Of a stretch of 64,000 nucleotides of DNA, positions 9,570 to 28,197 are shown in pieces. This stretch comes from Alphaproteobacteria bacterium. Lineage in GTDB: Bacteria > Pseudomonadota > Alphaproteobacteria > UBA828. The position numbers and the translations under genes are program-made. The notes beneath the pieces are model-generated. The model did not search any database, was not told the DNA's origin, and worked only from the letters and a program-made list of their open reading frames with translations. How positions within the stretch are numbered: position 1 is the first letter of the stretch; every line of letters begins with the position of its first letter. Where the stretch lies: contig JAJDXK010000033.1 of the NCBI GenBank assembly GCA_022823305.1, positions 1 to 64,000 on the forward strand. Reading direction: 5' to 3'.

Positions 9570-10529
9570 ATGCCACCCTGCCCGACGACCCCGCGCCCGG
9601 TCCCCTTGCGCACCCTGATCGCGGGCCTCGCCGCCGCCCTGCTGCTGCTCGCGGCCGCGCCGTCGCCGCCGGCGGAGGCCCATGCCATCCGCGACGAGGT
9701 GCCGCGCATCGCGGTGGTTTCCGCCTTCGCGCCGGAGCTCGCGATCCTCAGGGGCGAGCTGGAGGAGGCGTCGGTGCATCGGGTGAACGGCGTCGAGTTC
9801 ACCTCCGGCACCCTGGAGGGGCAGGGCGTCGTGCTCTTCCTGAGCGGGATCAGCGTCGTCAACGCGGCGATGACGGTGCAGCTCGCGCTGGACCACTTCG
9901 CCATCGAGCGCATCCTCTTCTCCGGCATCGCCGGCGGCGTGGACCCCGGCCTCGACATCGGCGACGTCGTGATCGCCGAGCGCTGGGGGCAGTACCTGGA
10001 GATGCTCTTTGCCCGCGAGACCGACGCCGGCTGGGCCACCATGCCCTTCTTCGAGTACCCCTACGCGAACTTCGGCATGATGTTCCCGCGCTCGGTCACC
10101 GTGCTCCGCCCCGGCGCCGGCGAGCCGGAGACGCGATTCTGGTTCCCGGTGGACGAGGCGATGCTGGCGGGTGCCGAGCGCGCGGCCGCGGACGTGGCGC
10201 TCGCGCGCTGCACGGCGGAGGAGAGGTGCCTCGACGAGCCGCCCAGGATCGTCGTGGGCGGCGCCGGCGTCTCGGGCGGCGCCTTCGTCGACAACGCGGC
10301 CTTCCGCACCTGGGCCTTCGAGACCTTCGGCGCGCGGGTGCTGGACATGGAGAGCGCCGCCGTGGCCCACGTCGCCTACGCCAACGACGTGCCCTTCATC
10401 GCCGTGCGCAGCCTCGCGGACCTCGCCGGCGGCGGCGAGGGCGCGAACCGGATGGAGGTGTTCCTGGACCTCGCCGCCGGCAACGCCGCCGCGGTGGTCA
10501 GGGCGCTGCTGCGCGCGATGCCGGAGTAG
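9570..10529 (+). CDS. Exported MTA/SAH nucleosidase-like phosphorylase-family protein
   Basis: A 319-residue member of the purine nucleoside phosphorylase/5'-methylthioadenosine nucleosidase superfamily. The family pattern is clear: SAFAPE at residues 51-56 (catalytic Glu56), FSGIAGGVDPGLDIGDVVIA, VLDMESAA with Glu261, and VRSLAD with Asp284. Unlike the usual cytosolic enzyme it has a hydrophobic N-terminal segment (residues 14-38, ending AEAHA) that looks like a cleavable signal peptide. It lies 96 bases downstream of the exported 5'-nucleotidase on the same strand, so a periplasmic role in nucleoside salvage is likely. The exact substrate cannot be read from sequence. Confidence 0.85.
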   Translation: MPPCPTTPRPVPLRTLIAGLAAALLLLAAAPSPPAEAHAIRDEVPRIAVVSAFAPELAILRGELEEASVHRVNGVEFTSGTLEGQGVVLFLSGISVVNAAMTVQLALDHFAIERILFSGIAGGVDPGLDIGDVVIAERWGQYLEMLFARETDAGWATMPFFEYPYANFGMMFPRSVTVLRPGAGEPETRFWFPVDEAMLAGAERAAADVALARCTAEERCLDEPPRIVVGGAGVSGGAFVDNAAFRTWAFETFGARVLDMESAAVAHVAYANDVPFIAVRSLADLAGGGEGANRMEVFLDLAAGNAAAVVRALLRAMPE

Positions 10530-10551
10530 CCCCGGGCCCGCGCGCGCCCGC

Positions 10552-11181
10552 TCAGGCGAAGAAGTAGCCCGCGAGGACGCCGGCGACGAGCAGCACCAGG
10601 CCGAGCAGCAGCGCAGCGCCGAGGCGCCGCTCGATCAGCCGTCGGGCGGTCGGTCCGAAATGCCGCAGCAGCGCCGTCTCGCCGAAGAAGCGCACGCCAC
10701 GGGCACCGAGCGAGGCAAGGATGAAGATGCCCACGTCGAGATCGGCGGCGCCGCTGGCGATGGCGACGAGCTTGTAGGGGAGCGGCGTGAAGGCGCCGGC
10801 GGCGACGACCCAGACGCCCCACTCGTTCCTGAAGTGCTCGAAGGTCTCGAGGCTGTCCTCGTAGCCCCACAGCGCGAGCAGCGGCTCCCCCAGCGTCTCG
10901 AAGAGGAAGTAGCCGATGACGTAGCCGGCGATGCCGCCGGCAACCGACGAGAGCGTGGCGATGCTGGCGAAGAGCCAGGCCTTGGCGCGCCGCGCCAGCA
11001 CCAGTGGAATGAGCAGCAGGTCGGGCGGCACCGGCAGGATCAGGCTCTGCAGGAAGCCCAGCCCGCCAAGCGCCCACAGCGCCTTGCGCGTGTCGGCGCT
11101 CCGCGCCGCCCAGTCGTAGAGCCGCTGGCCGAGCCGGCGCTCCTCAGTCGCCGCGCCGGCCGGGTGCAGGTTTTCCGTCAT
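10552..11181 (-). CDS. YqaA/DedA-type (VTT domain) membrane protein
   Basis: A 209-residue inner-membrane protein of the YqaA branch of the SNARE-associated/DedA (VTT) family, whose relatives move lipids across membranes. It shows membrane segments around residues 38-65, 70-98, 122-145 and 188-208, the re-entrant motif LPVPPDLLLIPLVLA and the second motif AGAFTPLPYKLVAIASGA with the conserved Tyr-Lys. ATG at 11181 begins MTENLHP. It converges on the nucleosidase gene, with 22 bases between stops. No operon partner is clear. Confidence 0.88.
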   Translation of the reverse strand: MTENLHPAGAATEERRLGQRLYDWAARSADTRKALWALGGLGFLQSLILPVPPDLLLIPLVLARRAKAWLFASIATLSSVAGGIAGYVIGYFLFETLGEPLLALWGYEDSLETFEHFRNEWGVWVVAAGAFTPLPYKLVAIASGAADLDVGIFILASLGARGVRFFGETALLRHFGPTARRLIERRLGAALLLGLVLLVAGVLAGYFFA

Positions 11182-11214
11182 GATCCCGCCCTGGCGGACG
11201 ATCCGAGTCGGAGT

Positions 11215-12525
11215 CTACCCCCGGAAGAGCTTCCGGTCCTTGCGCTTGTGCCAGGCCACCGCGAGCGGCAGGAACCAGGGGCGGCCGGTGTAGAAGGGCT
11301 TGGTTGGGAAGGGCCGCCCGTCGAAGACGGTTCCCGACTCCGGGTCGCCGAGCACCCGGAGCGCGGTCTTGTAGCCCAGATAGGTCCCCATGGGAACGCC
11401 GGAGCCGCACCAGCCCATGGCGTACTCGACGCCGTCGTGGCTGCCGGTGTGCGGCAGCATGTCGAAGGTGAAGGCGGTCTTGCCGGTCCAGCAGTGGCTG
11501 ATCCTCACGCCTTCGAGCTCCGGCACGATGCGCACCATGGCATCGCGCAGGAAGCTCGCCTTGCGCGCGAGCCCGGCGGGCGGCTCGGCGCTGAGCCCGC
11601 CGAAGAGGATCCGCGTGCCGTCCTCGTTGGGCCTGATCCAGCAGGGCGAGTAGCAGTGCTCGACCATGGGCCGCCCGCCCGGCGCGATGCGCTCGATCCG
11701 GTCCTCGGCCAGCGGCTCGGTGGCGATCATGAAGGCGTCCACCGGCACGAGGCGGCGGCGCAGCCATTGGGCTGCCTTCGGCGTGTAGCCGTTGGTGGCG
11801 ACGATGACGTGGCCGGCGCGCACCGTGCCCCGCGCCGTGAAGACGCGGAAGGCTCCGCCCTCGCGCTCGATGGCCTGCACCGGGCAGTGGCCGACGATGC
11901 GGGCGCCGTCGCGGGCGGCGCGCTCCAGCAGCCCGGCGTGGTAGAGGCCGGCGTGGATGACGCCGTTGCCGCGCAGGGTCTGGCCGCCGTGATAGCGGCC
12001 AGCGCGGTAGGCGGGCGGCGCCGCCTCGGGCTCGACCATCTCGGCGTCCACGGGCACGCCGTCGTCCTGCATCATGGCGAGGTCGCGCGCGAGCCCGTCG
12101 AAGACGCGCTTCGACGGTGCGGCGATGAAGCGGCCGGTGTTGCGGTAGAAGCAGGCGATCTGCTCGCGCTCGATCAGCGAGGCCGCGTAGTCGTGCGCGT
12201 CGATCGCCGCGCGGCAGACCCGGGCGGCGCGCTCGCGCCCGAGCTTCGGCACCATATCGCCGTACTTGTACCAGACCTGGCGGCCGAGATAGCCGGCGTT
12301 GCGCGTGCTCGCCCCGTGACCGGCCGCCTCGGCGTCGAGCACCACCACGCCCCTGCCCCGGCGGGCCAGCGTCAGCGCGGCCGAGAGCCCGACGTTGCCG
12401 GCGCCGACGATCGCCACCTCAGCCTCCGCCGGCGGCGCAACGCCCTCATCCTCGGGCCTCGGCGCGAGGTCCCACCAGTAGGGCGTGGCCCGAAAATCGT
12501 CGGTCAGAACATCGCCCGCCGCCAT
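11215..12525 (-). CDS. FAD-dependent oxidoreductase (DAO/PuuB-like)
   Basis: A 436-residue flavoprotein of the D-amino-acid oxidase superfamily. The FAD-binding GAGNVG is at residues 41-46, the HGASTRNAGYLG motif follows, and the C-terminal block MGWCGSGVPMGTYLG is typical of the family. The arrangement (N-terminal PYWWDLAP ahead of the Rossmann motif, HGAS-RN-G motif) resembles gamma-glutamylputrescine oxidase and related amine or amino-acid oxidases, but the substrate is unknown. ATG 12525 was chosen; a GTG at 12543 would add six residues. It lies 33 bases upstream of the YqaA-type gene on the same strand. Confidence 0.82.
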   Translation of the reverse strand: MAAGDVLTDDFRATPYWWDLAPRPEDEGVAPPAEAEVAIVGAGNVGLSAALTLARRGRGVVVLDAEAAGHGASTRNAGYLGRQVWYKYGDMVPKLGRERAARVCRAAIDAHDYAASLIEREQIACFYRNTGRFIAAPSKRVFDGLARDLAMMQDDGVPVDAEMVEPEAAPPAYRAGRYHGGQTLRGNGVIHAGLYHAGLLERAARDGARIVGHCPVQAIEREGGAFRVFTARGTVRAGHVIVATNGYTPKAAQWLRRRLVPVDAFMIATEPLAEDRIERIAPGGRPMVEHCYSPCWIRPNEDGTRILFGGLSAEPPAGLARKASFLRDAMVRIVPELEGVRISHCWTGKTAFTFDMLPHTGSHDGVEYAMGWCGSGVPMGTYLGYKTALRVLGDPESGTVFDGRPFPTKPFYTGRPWFLPLAVAWHKRKDRKLFRG

Positions 12526-12937
12526 CGCCGCCTCCGGCACCAAGTACCGCCCGCGCGCACAGCGCCCGAACCCGCCGGCCCGAGACTACGCTGGATGGCT
12601 GCGCGGGGCTATTGGTTCGAGGTGCGACAAAAGCAAAGTTTCCGCGCCGGCAGCGCTTGCAGGGAGACTGGATAGACGCCTGAACGACAACAACCAACAA
12701 ATTCTGACGACGCCGAGCAACTTTCTCATCTCCGAGAGTCTCGTGCAACCACACCAGCACTGCGGCATTAGCTGCACAAAAAATCCGGGAAAACGCTTCT
12801 CGACAGCTTGCCCCACACAAACAAGGCTGGCACCATCACCTCACAGGGGAACGAGGGACCAGCTCATCAGTCCATTTCGCTTTCAACGAATTGTGGCAGC
12901 TTGGCGACTCACCTCATTGCAACTCTGCACAATTCGA
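12526..12937 (+). other. Non-coding stretch leading into an AT-rich accessory region
   Basis: No convincing gene. Composition shifts from GC-rich to clearly AT-richer near 12610. Reading frames here are short and lack family-like sequence or good ribosome sites. It holds the upstream region of the FAD oxidoreductase and the end of the accessory membrane-protein gene. Confidence 0.5.
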
Positions 12938-13852
12938 TCAATCGTCAAGAGTCGTCAGTATCTCGTCGATCAACTCTTGGCTATCGTCTTGAGGACTGTC
13001 TGTTTCGGAGCTGCTTGATTCGGGGCTTTCTGCCTTGACAGCAAGGGCTCCGGCCTCATATAATTCACACCTTGTTTCGCTTAGCTGTAAAACGGAATAG
13101 TTCTTGTTTTGTTTGCTCCATTCTCCCGCTGCTATAGCGCTCTCCCACTGCTCTTCGTTCTTAAATACTTGATGTTCTACACCATGCATGTCTCGCACCA
13201 GATGATCCTCGACCAGAGCTTCCCACCTGTCGACATACCTGGAGCGTTCTTCTTCGCCAGAATAGTTGTCCTTGAAAAATTCATCACAGTACACCATAGG
13301 CCTGAAAGTAAAGAAAAATTCAAAGAACATCGACCCGAGAAGAAGTGATATCGTACTCTGGTCACATAGGGCCTCGCCATTCAAGCCTTCACTATCCGTC
13401 GACGTATCGACATGCACAGTTTCATAAATGGCTTCAAGATTTCCGCATTTGTATATTAGATTGAATCTTTGCAGAAGACCAACAAGTGAGCGGCGTATAT
13501 TTCTTATCTTGTCAGAGAACAGCGGATGATGAAATACCACTATGGACCTATTCTTAGGCTCCCCCAAATCGCCGTTCGCCCAAATCACATGTTCAATTTC
13601 ATAGTGAATCCTTCTTAGTTCCTTAACCGCATCAGACTCCACAAAGTCCTGGTAAAGCGCTACCGATCGTGCGACGGATGCCCTCAGCTTCTCCTGCTTT
13701 GCGATCTCGGTTTGTAACTGATTTGCTTGACTTCCGAGATTTTGCTGTATGATCAACGCCAGTATAGCAACAGCTACGGTCGCAATGACCGCAGGCTCCG
13801 CCCACCGCCTCGCGTAAGTTTTCGCAGTGGAAAACTGCAACGATGGAGGCAT
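12938..13852 (-). CDS. Unknown membrane-anchored coiled-coil protein (accessory)
   Basis: A 304-residue protein that I do not recognise. Residues 21-36 form one membrane helix. They are followed by a helical, coiled-coil-like segment (QANQLQTEIAKQEKLRASVA), a mixed domain with RSIVVFHHPLFSDKIR and an aromatic patch FFEFFFTFRPMV near residues 195-206, and a Ser/Glu/Asp-rich tail (PESSSSETDSPQDDSQE) ending in TLDD. The layout loosely recalls DUF4760-type proteins. ATG 13852 lies 14 bases after the stop of a small secreted-peptide gene, which suggests coupling; a TTG at 13876 would add eight residues and overlap that gene. The sequence is AT-rich with codon use unlike the neighbours, which points to transfer. 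Confidence 0.65.
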   Translation of the reverse strand: MPPSLQFSTAKTYARRWAEPAVIATVAVAILALIIQQNLGSQANQLQTEIAKQEKLRASVARSVALYQDFVESDAVKELRRIHYEIEHVIWANGDLGEPKNRSIVVFHHPLFSDKIRNIRRSLVGLLQRFNLIYKCGNLEAIYETVHVDTSTDSEGLNGEALCDQSTISLLLGSMFFEFFFTFRPMVYCDEFFKDNYSGEEERSRYVDRWEALVEDHLVRDMHGVEHQVFKNEEQWESAIAAGEWSKQNKNYSVLQLSETRCELYEAGALAVKAESPESSSSETDSPQDDSQELIDEILTTLDD

Positions 13853-13866
13853 CTGGAGGGTAAGCT

Positions 13867-13983
13867 CTACTGGCAAACTGCCGGATTACGGACGCAGGGG
13901 TTCGCATCCGCATTTGTAGCGGCCGAGAATGTGCAAATGCCGAAGATGATCGCCGTGAGGCTAGCAAGCAGAAACATTTTCAT
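13867..13983 (-). CDS. Small secreted Cys-pair peptide (38 residues)
   Basis: A previously unmarked 38-codon gene. The start codon at 13983 is preceded by a strong ribosome site (AGGGGAG, seven bases upstream). Residues 1-27 read as a textbook signal peptide: MKMF, then a hydrophobic LLASLTAIIFGICTF, ending TNADA. The predicted mature tail is about 11 residues with two cysteines spaced CVRNPAVC. The TAG stop is 14 bases before the ATG of the membrane protein downstream, so the two look like one cassette. Function is unknown. The strong ribosome site and clean signal peptide argue that it is real. Confidence 0.65.
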   Translation of the reverse strand: MKMFLLASLTAIIFGICTFSAATNADANPCVRNPAVCQ

Positions 13984-14766
13984 GACTCTTCTCCCCTACT
14001 CGATGTGTTGCCGGGCAATGGCTGCTACCTGCACTGCAGCAGAAGGCGGTTCAGGGGGCCACGAGCGGGCGGCGCGGGTGCTGTGGCCGGGGGCGTCACG
14101 AAGAAGGGGGGCTGGATAGCCTCTTCGATGACGGACCCGGCGCCGCGCCCGCGCCGCCCGCGAGACCTCCCCGGCCGGCACCTCGTGACGGCCGCGCGGG
14201 TGCCTGACCCCGACCGTCTTGCCATGCCTGTTCGGCCTTCCTTCCATACGAGCGAGCATGGGATATAAGAAAAAATAATTCAAATAAAAAATAAAATTAG
14301 ATTATGCAATATTCGGATGGATAAACGGATAATCAAGGCAATTCATATCAGGCTCGGCATCGATGGGATGAGCAATTAACATGGATCAACGGATCTTGAG
14401 GCATAAAGGGCGCGGACCGGTCTCTTGCGGGGCCCCTCGGCGACTGCGCCGGCCGGCACGACGCACCCCCCGGCGGGGCGGTAACGGCGGCTCTCGGGTC
14501 CGGTCCTGCCCTCGATGTCCGGGCGGAGACGCAGCGAGGGCTCCCCGCCGTCGCGGAGAGGCCGCACGCGCATGAGCCCCGCTCGGACCCGGTGAGCCGG
14601 AACGACGGGAACGACGGGACGCTCCCGGCGCGCGCCGCCCGCCGGGCGGCATGGCCGGGCTGCTTGACAGCCCGCCCGCGCGGGTGCCAGCGTCGCCCCG
14701 GGCGGCCGGCCGAAGAAGAGCCATAACCAGGGGCCGGCGCGGGCCACACAAGGGGGGACGGTCGAG
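13984..14766 (+). other. Intergenic stretch with an AT-rich island
   Basis: No supported gene; the frames here are arginine/proline-rich shadows of GC-rich DNA. 14268-14340 is strongly AT-rich inside GC-rich sequence and may hold promoters or a nucleoid-protein site. Two related segments, GGATGGATAAACGGAT near 14315 and CATGGATCAACGGATC near 14381, may be diverged repeats. A TTGACA occurs at 14664-14669 upstream of the DUF2147 gene, without a good -10 box. Confidence 0.45.
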
Positions 14767-15213
14767 ATGAGGACAGGGAGCGTGGTGTGCGGCGCGCTGA
14801 TCGCCGCGCTCGTCGTTACAGGCTTCGCCGCCGACTCCGTCGCCGATCCGCTCGGCGTCTGGCTCACCGGGACCAAGAAGGGGCACGTTAAGCTCTACCC
14901 CTGCAGCGACGACAAGGACAAACTCTGCGGCGAGATCGTGTGGCTGCGCCGTCCCCTCGGCGACGACGGAAAGCCGAGGCGCGATGTCCACAACGAGGAC
15001 GAATCGCTGCGCGACCGGCCGCTCATGGGCATCCAGGTGGTGTGGGACCTAGCGTACCAGGGCGACGGCGAGTGGGACGACGGCGAGATCTACAACGCCG
15101 AGGACGGAGAGACCTACGACGCCGAGATGGAAGAGATCGACGCCAACACCCTCGAGGTGAGCGGCTGCGTCTGGTTCATCTGCAAGACGCAGACCTGGGA
15201 GCGGATCGAGTAG
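14767..15213 (+). CDS. DUF2147 family exported protein
   Basis: A 148-residue secreted protein. Residues 1-26 are a signal peptide. The mature part follows the DUF2147 pattern: GVWLTG, then a C...LCGEIVWLRRPL block, a downstream NEDESLRDRPLMGIQVVWDL segment and a tail with CVWFICKTQTWERIE. Family members are periplasmic beta-rich proteins of unknown activity. ATG 14767 follows an AAGGGGGGAC-type ribosome site. It lies 184 bases upstream of the ACP gene on the same strand, but the ACP has its own promoter-like sequence, so a role in polyketide metabolism is not implied. Confidence 0.85.
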   Translation: MRTGSVVCGALIAALVVTGFAADSVADPLGVWLTGTKKGHVKLYPCSDDKDKLCGEIVWLRRPLGDDGKPRRDVHNEDESLRDRPLMGIQVVWDLAYQGDGEWDDGEIYNAEDGETYDAEMEEIDANTLEVSGCVWFICKTQTWERIE

Positions 15214-15302
15214 CGGCGCGTCGTCGTATCTCGTGCCCTGTGCCCCGGCCGCCGGGCGCGCCCCTCCCTGCCCCCGGCGAGGCGACCCGCCCGGCCGCAC
15301 GG

Positions 15303-15330
15303 TTGACAGGCCGGTCCGCTCGGCCAGAAT
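15303..15330 (+). promoter_or_regulatory. Possible promoter of the discrete ACP gene
   Basis: TTGACA at 15303-15308, a 16-base spacer and CAGAAT at 15325-15330 (four of six -10 positions). It lies about 70 bases before the ACP start. The -35 box is perfect; the -10 is weak, as is common in alphaproteobacteria. Confidence 0.45.
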
Positions 15331-15397
15331 GGTATGCTCACAGCCTGCGGGCATACACCCATCGGCGTTGACTAATTCAGCAGAGAGGACCGTGCTC

Positions 15398-15628
15398 ATG
15401 AGTGCGACGGAAAGCCGCCTGAAGACGCTCATCAACGACAATCTCGACCTCGATCACGAGCCGGACTTCGACGTCCGGTTCAGCGATGTGGGCGTCTCTT
15501 CAGTGGACGCGGTCGCGTTCTTCAAGATGGTGAACCAGGAGTTCGACCTGCAGTTGCAGGCCGAGGACTGCCTGCAGTTCGAGACCCTGCGCGACCTCGT
15601 GAAATTTATCGACGCGCGCGCCGCCTGA
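15398..15628 (+). CDS. Discrete acyl carrier protein
   Basis: A 76-residue acyl carrier protein. The phosphopantetheine-attachment helix reads DVGVSSVDAVAFF (residues 30-42): the modified serine is Ser35, and the usual D-S-L motif is S-S-V. The helical pattern and acidic character fit the family; the ending FETLRDLVKFIDAR is helix IV. ATG 15398 has an AGAGAGGA ribosome site eight bases upstream. It converges on the large polyketide synthase (242 bases between stops). Because that synthase ends in a ketosynthase with no carrier after it, this ACP is a good candidate for the missing carrier (inference). Alternatives are a primary-metabolism or specialised lipid ACP. Confidence 0.85.
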   Translation: MSATESRLKTLINDNLDLDHEPDFDVRFSDVGVSSVDAVAFFKMVNQEFDLQLQAEDCLQFETLRDLVKFIDARAA

Positions 15629-15716
15629 GCACACGCCGTCGAGCCTCGATCTCCTGACGGACGATAGCCTGCCACCCGGAGCAGGCCGTCTTCGGGCCTG
15701 GAACATGCCAGGGCGA

Positions 15717-15748
15717 CCGCCCCCGGATTCGGGGGCGGCTGCGTTTTG
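15717..15748 (+). terminator. Intrinsic terminator after the ACP gene
   Basis: A perfect nine-base stem CCGCCCCCG (15717-15725) and CGGGGGCGG (15730-15738) with a four-base loop, followed by CTGCGTTTTG. It sits 89 bases after the ACP stop and reads on the plus strand. Confidence 0.7.
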
Positions 15749-15869
15749 TGACGGGGGCCAGGCTCCGCCGCCGGGCGCGGCGCCCTGACCGGGGCTGCCG
15801 GGCGCCGACCGGATCGCGCTCCATGACGCCGCCGAGCGCGCCGCGACGCAGACCCGGCGGCGCCGCCGC

Positions 15870-26219
<10,350 letters not shown>

Positions 26220-26306
26220 CGACCTATTCCCTTTTCAGGTCGGCCGGTCCGGGCTCCTCCTCGTCCATCGCGGCTGTGCGGCATTGCCCTCGGGGTCGGG
26301 CGCGCA

Positions 26307-26336
26307 ACTATACAGCGCGCCAGCGCATGGCGTCAT
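26307..26336 (-). promoter_or_regulatory. Possible promoter of the polyketide synthase gene
   Basis: On the minus strand, ATGACG (26336-26331), an 18-base spacer and TATAGT (26312-26307). The -10 matches five of six positions and the -35 four of six. It would give a leader of about 85 bases. It lies in the 203-base gap to the divergent permease gene. Confidence 0.45.
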
Positions 26337-26422
26337 GCCATTGAGGCGTGCCCGACGTTGGGAGCCGCGGCCAAAGCGCATACGATTGGACGCCTGACAG
26401 CGCGCAGAGGATCGCTCGCAGC

Positions 26423-28174
26423 ATGACCGGGAACCCCTCCAGGCGGGAGCCGGGGCTCCGCTACCAGGCCGACGAGAGGCCGCCGCCGGCGCTCGCGCTC
26501 GGCCTCGGCCTGCAGCTCACGCTGCTCATCGTCACGATCCCGATCCTGGTTCCCACCATCGTGATGCGCGCGGCGGGCGCAGACGAGCCCCATGTGGCCT
26601 GGGCGGCGTTCGCCGCGGTCGTCGTCTGCGGCGGCGCCACGGCGCTGCACGCGATCCGCTACGGGCGCATCGGCTCGGGCCACGTGATGGTGATGGGCAG
26701 CGCCACCGCCTTCATCTGGCTCTGCATCGAGGCGGTCGAGAAGAGCGGTCCGGCGATGCTGGTGACGCTGGTGATCGCCTGCGCCCTCTTCCAGTTCGCC
26801 CTGTCGGCGCGGATCGCGTTCCTTCGCGCGATCCTGACCCCCACCGTCTCCGGCACCGTGCTCATGCTGGTGACGGTCACGGCCATGCCGGTGATCTTCG
26901 GGATGCTGACCGAGGCGCCGGAAGGCAGCGCCCCCCACGCCGCCATCCTGAGCGCCGCCGTCACGGTGGCGGCGATCGTCGGCATCGCGCTCAAGGCGGG
27001 CGGCGCGCTGCGCCTGTGGGCGCCGGTGATCGGGCTGGCGGCAGGCACGGCGGTGGCCGGCATCTTCGGCCTCTACGAGGTGGAGCGCGTGGCCGCAGCC
27101 CCCTGGGTCGGCCTTCCCGTCGTCGCCTGGCCGGGGATCGACCTCGGCTTCGGCGCCGACTTCTGGTCCCTGCTCCCGGGCTTCCTGCTGGTGACGCTCA
27201 TCGTGACGCTCCGCTCCATCAGCAGCAGCGTCGCCGTCCAGAGCGTCTCGTGGCGCAGGCCGCGCGCCGTGGACTACCGCGCGGTGCAGGGCGCGGTGAA
27301 CGTCGACGGGGTCAGCAACCTGCTCTCCGGCGTGGCCGGGACGATCCCCAACACCGCCTACGGGATCAGCGCACCGCTGGCGGAGCTCACCGGAGTCGCC
27401 GCCCGCAGCGTCGGCATCGCTACCGGGGCGCTCTTCATCCTGCTGGCCTTCCTGCCGAAGGCGCTCGCCGTCGTGCTGGCGATCCCGAGCCCGGTGGTCG
27501 GCGCCTATCTCGGCGTGCTGATGGCGATGCTCTTCCTCATCGGCCTCAAGGTGCTGATCCAGGACGGGCTCGACTACCGCAAGGGCCTGATCGCGGGCAT
27601 CGCCTTCTGGATCGGGGTCGGCTTCCAGAGCGGCATGATCTTCCCGGAGCAGATCTCGACCTTCGCCGGCGGGCTGCTCGCCAACGCGGTGACCTCGGGC
27701 GGGCTCGCGGCGATCCTGATGACCCTCTTCATGCTGGCGACCGAGCCGCGCCGCCGTCGCATGGAGGCAGAGCTCGACGCCGCGGCCCTGCCGCGGATCA
27801 GGGAGTTCCTGCGCGCCTTCGCCGCCCGCAACGGCTGGGGCGACGCGATGGCCGAACGCCTCGACGCGGTGGGCGAGGAGGCCCTGCTCAGCATCCTGCA
27901 GCCGGACGAGGAGGGCGGGACGCCGGGACGGCGCCTGCGCCTGACCGCGAGACGGAAGGATCGGGGCGCAGTGCTGGAGTTCGTCGTCGCGCCGCGCGGC
28001 GGGAACATCCAGGACCGGCTCGCCACGCTGGCGGACCATGGTGACGAGACCGCGGCCGAGCGGGAGGTCTCGCTCCGCCTGCTGCGGCACCTCGCGTCCT
28101 CGGTCCGCCACCAGCAGTACCACGAGGTGGATATCGTCACCGTCCAGGTCCAGGCCCCGAAGGCCGCGGATTAG
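26423..28174 (+). CDS. NCS2-family nucleobase permease with C-terminal ATPase-like domain
   Basis: A 583-residue carrier of the xanthine/uracil permease (NCS2) family. Residues 24-440 hold many membrane helices and the family block NTAYGISAPLAELTGV...ARSVG followed by LPKALAVVLAIPSPVVGA. Most NCS2 proteins end near here; this one continues with about 137 soluble residues (447-583): PRIREFLRAFAARNGW, VGEEALLSIL and SLRLLRHLASSV. That layout resembles RsbW/anti-sigma GHKL ATPase domains, although the N-box Asn is not obvious. It may sense or gate transport (inference). ATG 26423 begins MTGNPSRRE. Divergent from the polyketide synthase; a GC-rich hairpin follows the stop directly. Confidence 0.85.
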   Translation: MTGNPSRREPGLRYQADERPPPALALGLGLQLTLLIVTIPILVPTIVMRAAGADEPHVAWAAFAAVVVCGGATALHAIRYGRIGSGHVMVMGSATAFIWLCIEAVEKSGPAMLVTLVIACALFQFALSARIAFLRAILTPTVSGTVLMLVTVTAMPVIFGMLTEAPEGSAPHAAILSAAVTVAAIVGIALKAGGALRLWAPVIGLAAGTAVAGIFGLYEVERVAAAPWVGLPVVAWPGIDLGFGADFWSLLPGFLLVTLIVTLRSISSSVAVQSVSWRRPRAVDYRAVQGAVNVDGVSNLLSGVAGTIPNTAYGISAPLAELTGVAARSVGIATGALFILLAFLPKALAVVLAIPSPVVGAYLGVLMAMLFLIGLKVLIQDGLDYRKGLIAGIAFWIGVGFQSGMIFPEQISTFAGGLLANAVTSGGLAAILMTLFMLATEPRRRRMEAELDAAALPRIREFLRAFAARNGWGDAMAERLDAVGEEALLSILQPDEEGGTPGRRLRLTARRKDRGAVLEFVVAPRGGNIQDRLATLADHGDETAAEREVSLRLLRHLASSVRHQQYHEVDIVTVQVQAPKAAD

Positions 28175-28197
28175 CCGGCCGGGCGCGCGCCGGCCGG
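28175..28197 (+). terminator. GC-rich hairpin immediately after the permease stop
   Basis: A perfect eight-base stem CCGGCCGG (28175-28182) and CCGGCCGG (28190-28197) around a seven-base loop, starting at the base after TAG. No T-run follows, so it may be an RNA-stabilising hairpin or a rho-assisted terminator. Confidence 0.5.

Noticed and set aside
6813-10567. Very long open frames on both strands across the nucleotidase, nucleosidase and conserved-protein genes
   Set aside because: They are low-complexity in translation and overlap genes with clear motifs; GC-rich codon bias removes stops in other frames.
13996-14283. Short frames on both strands in the 13984-14766 gap
   Set aside because: Arg/Pro-rich, no ribosome sites, no family resemblance; they end where the AT-rich island starts.
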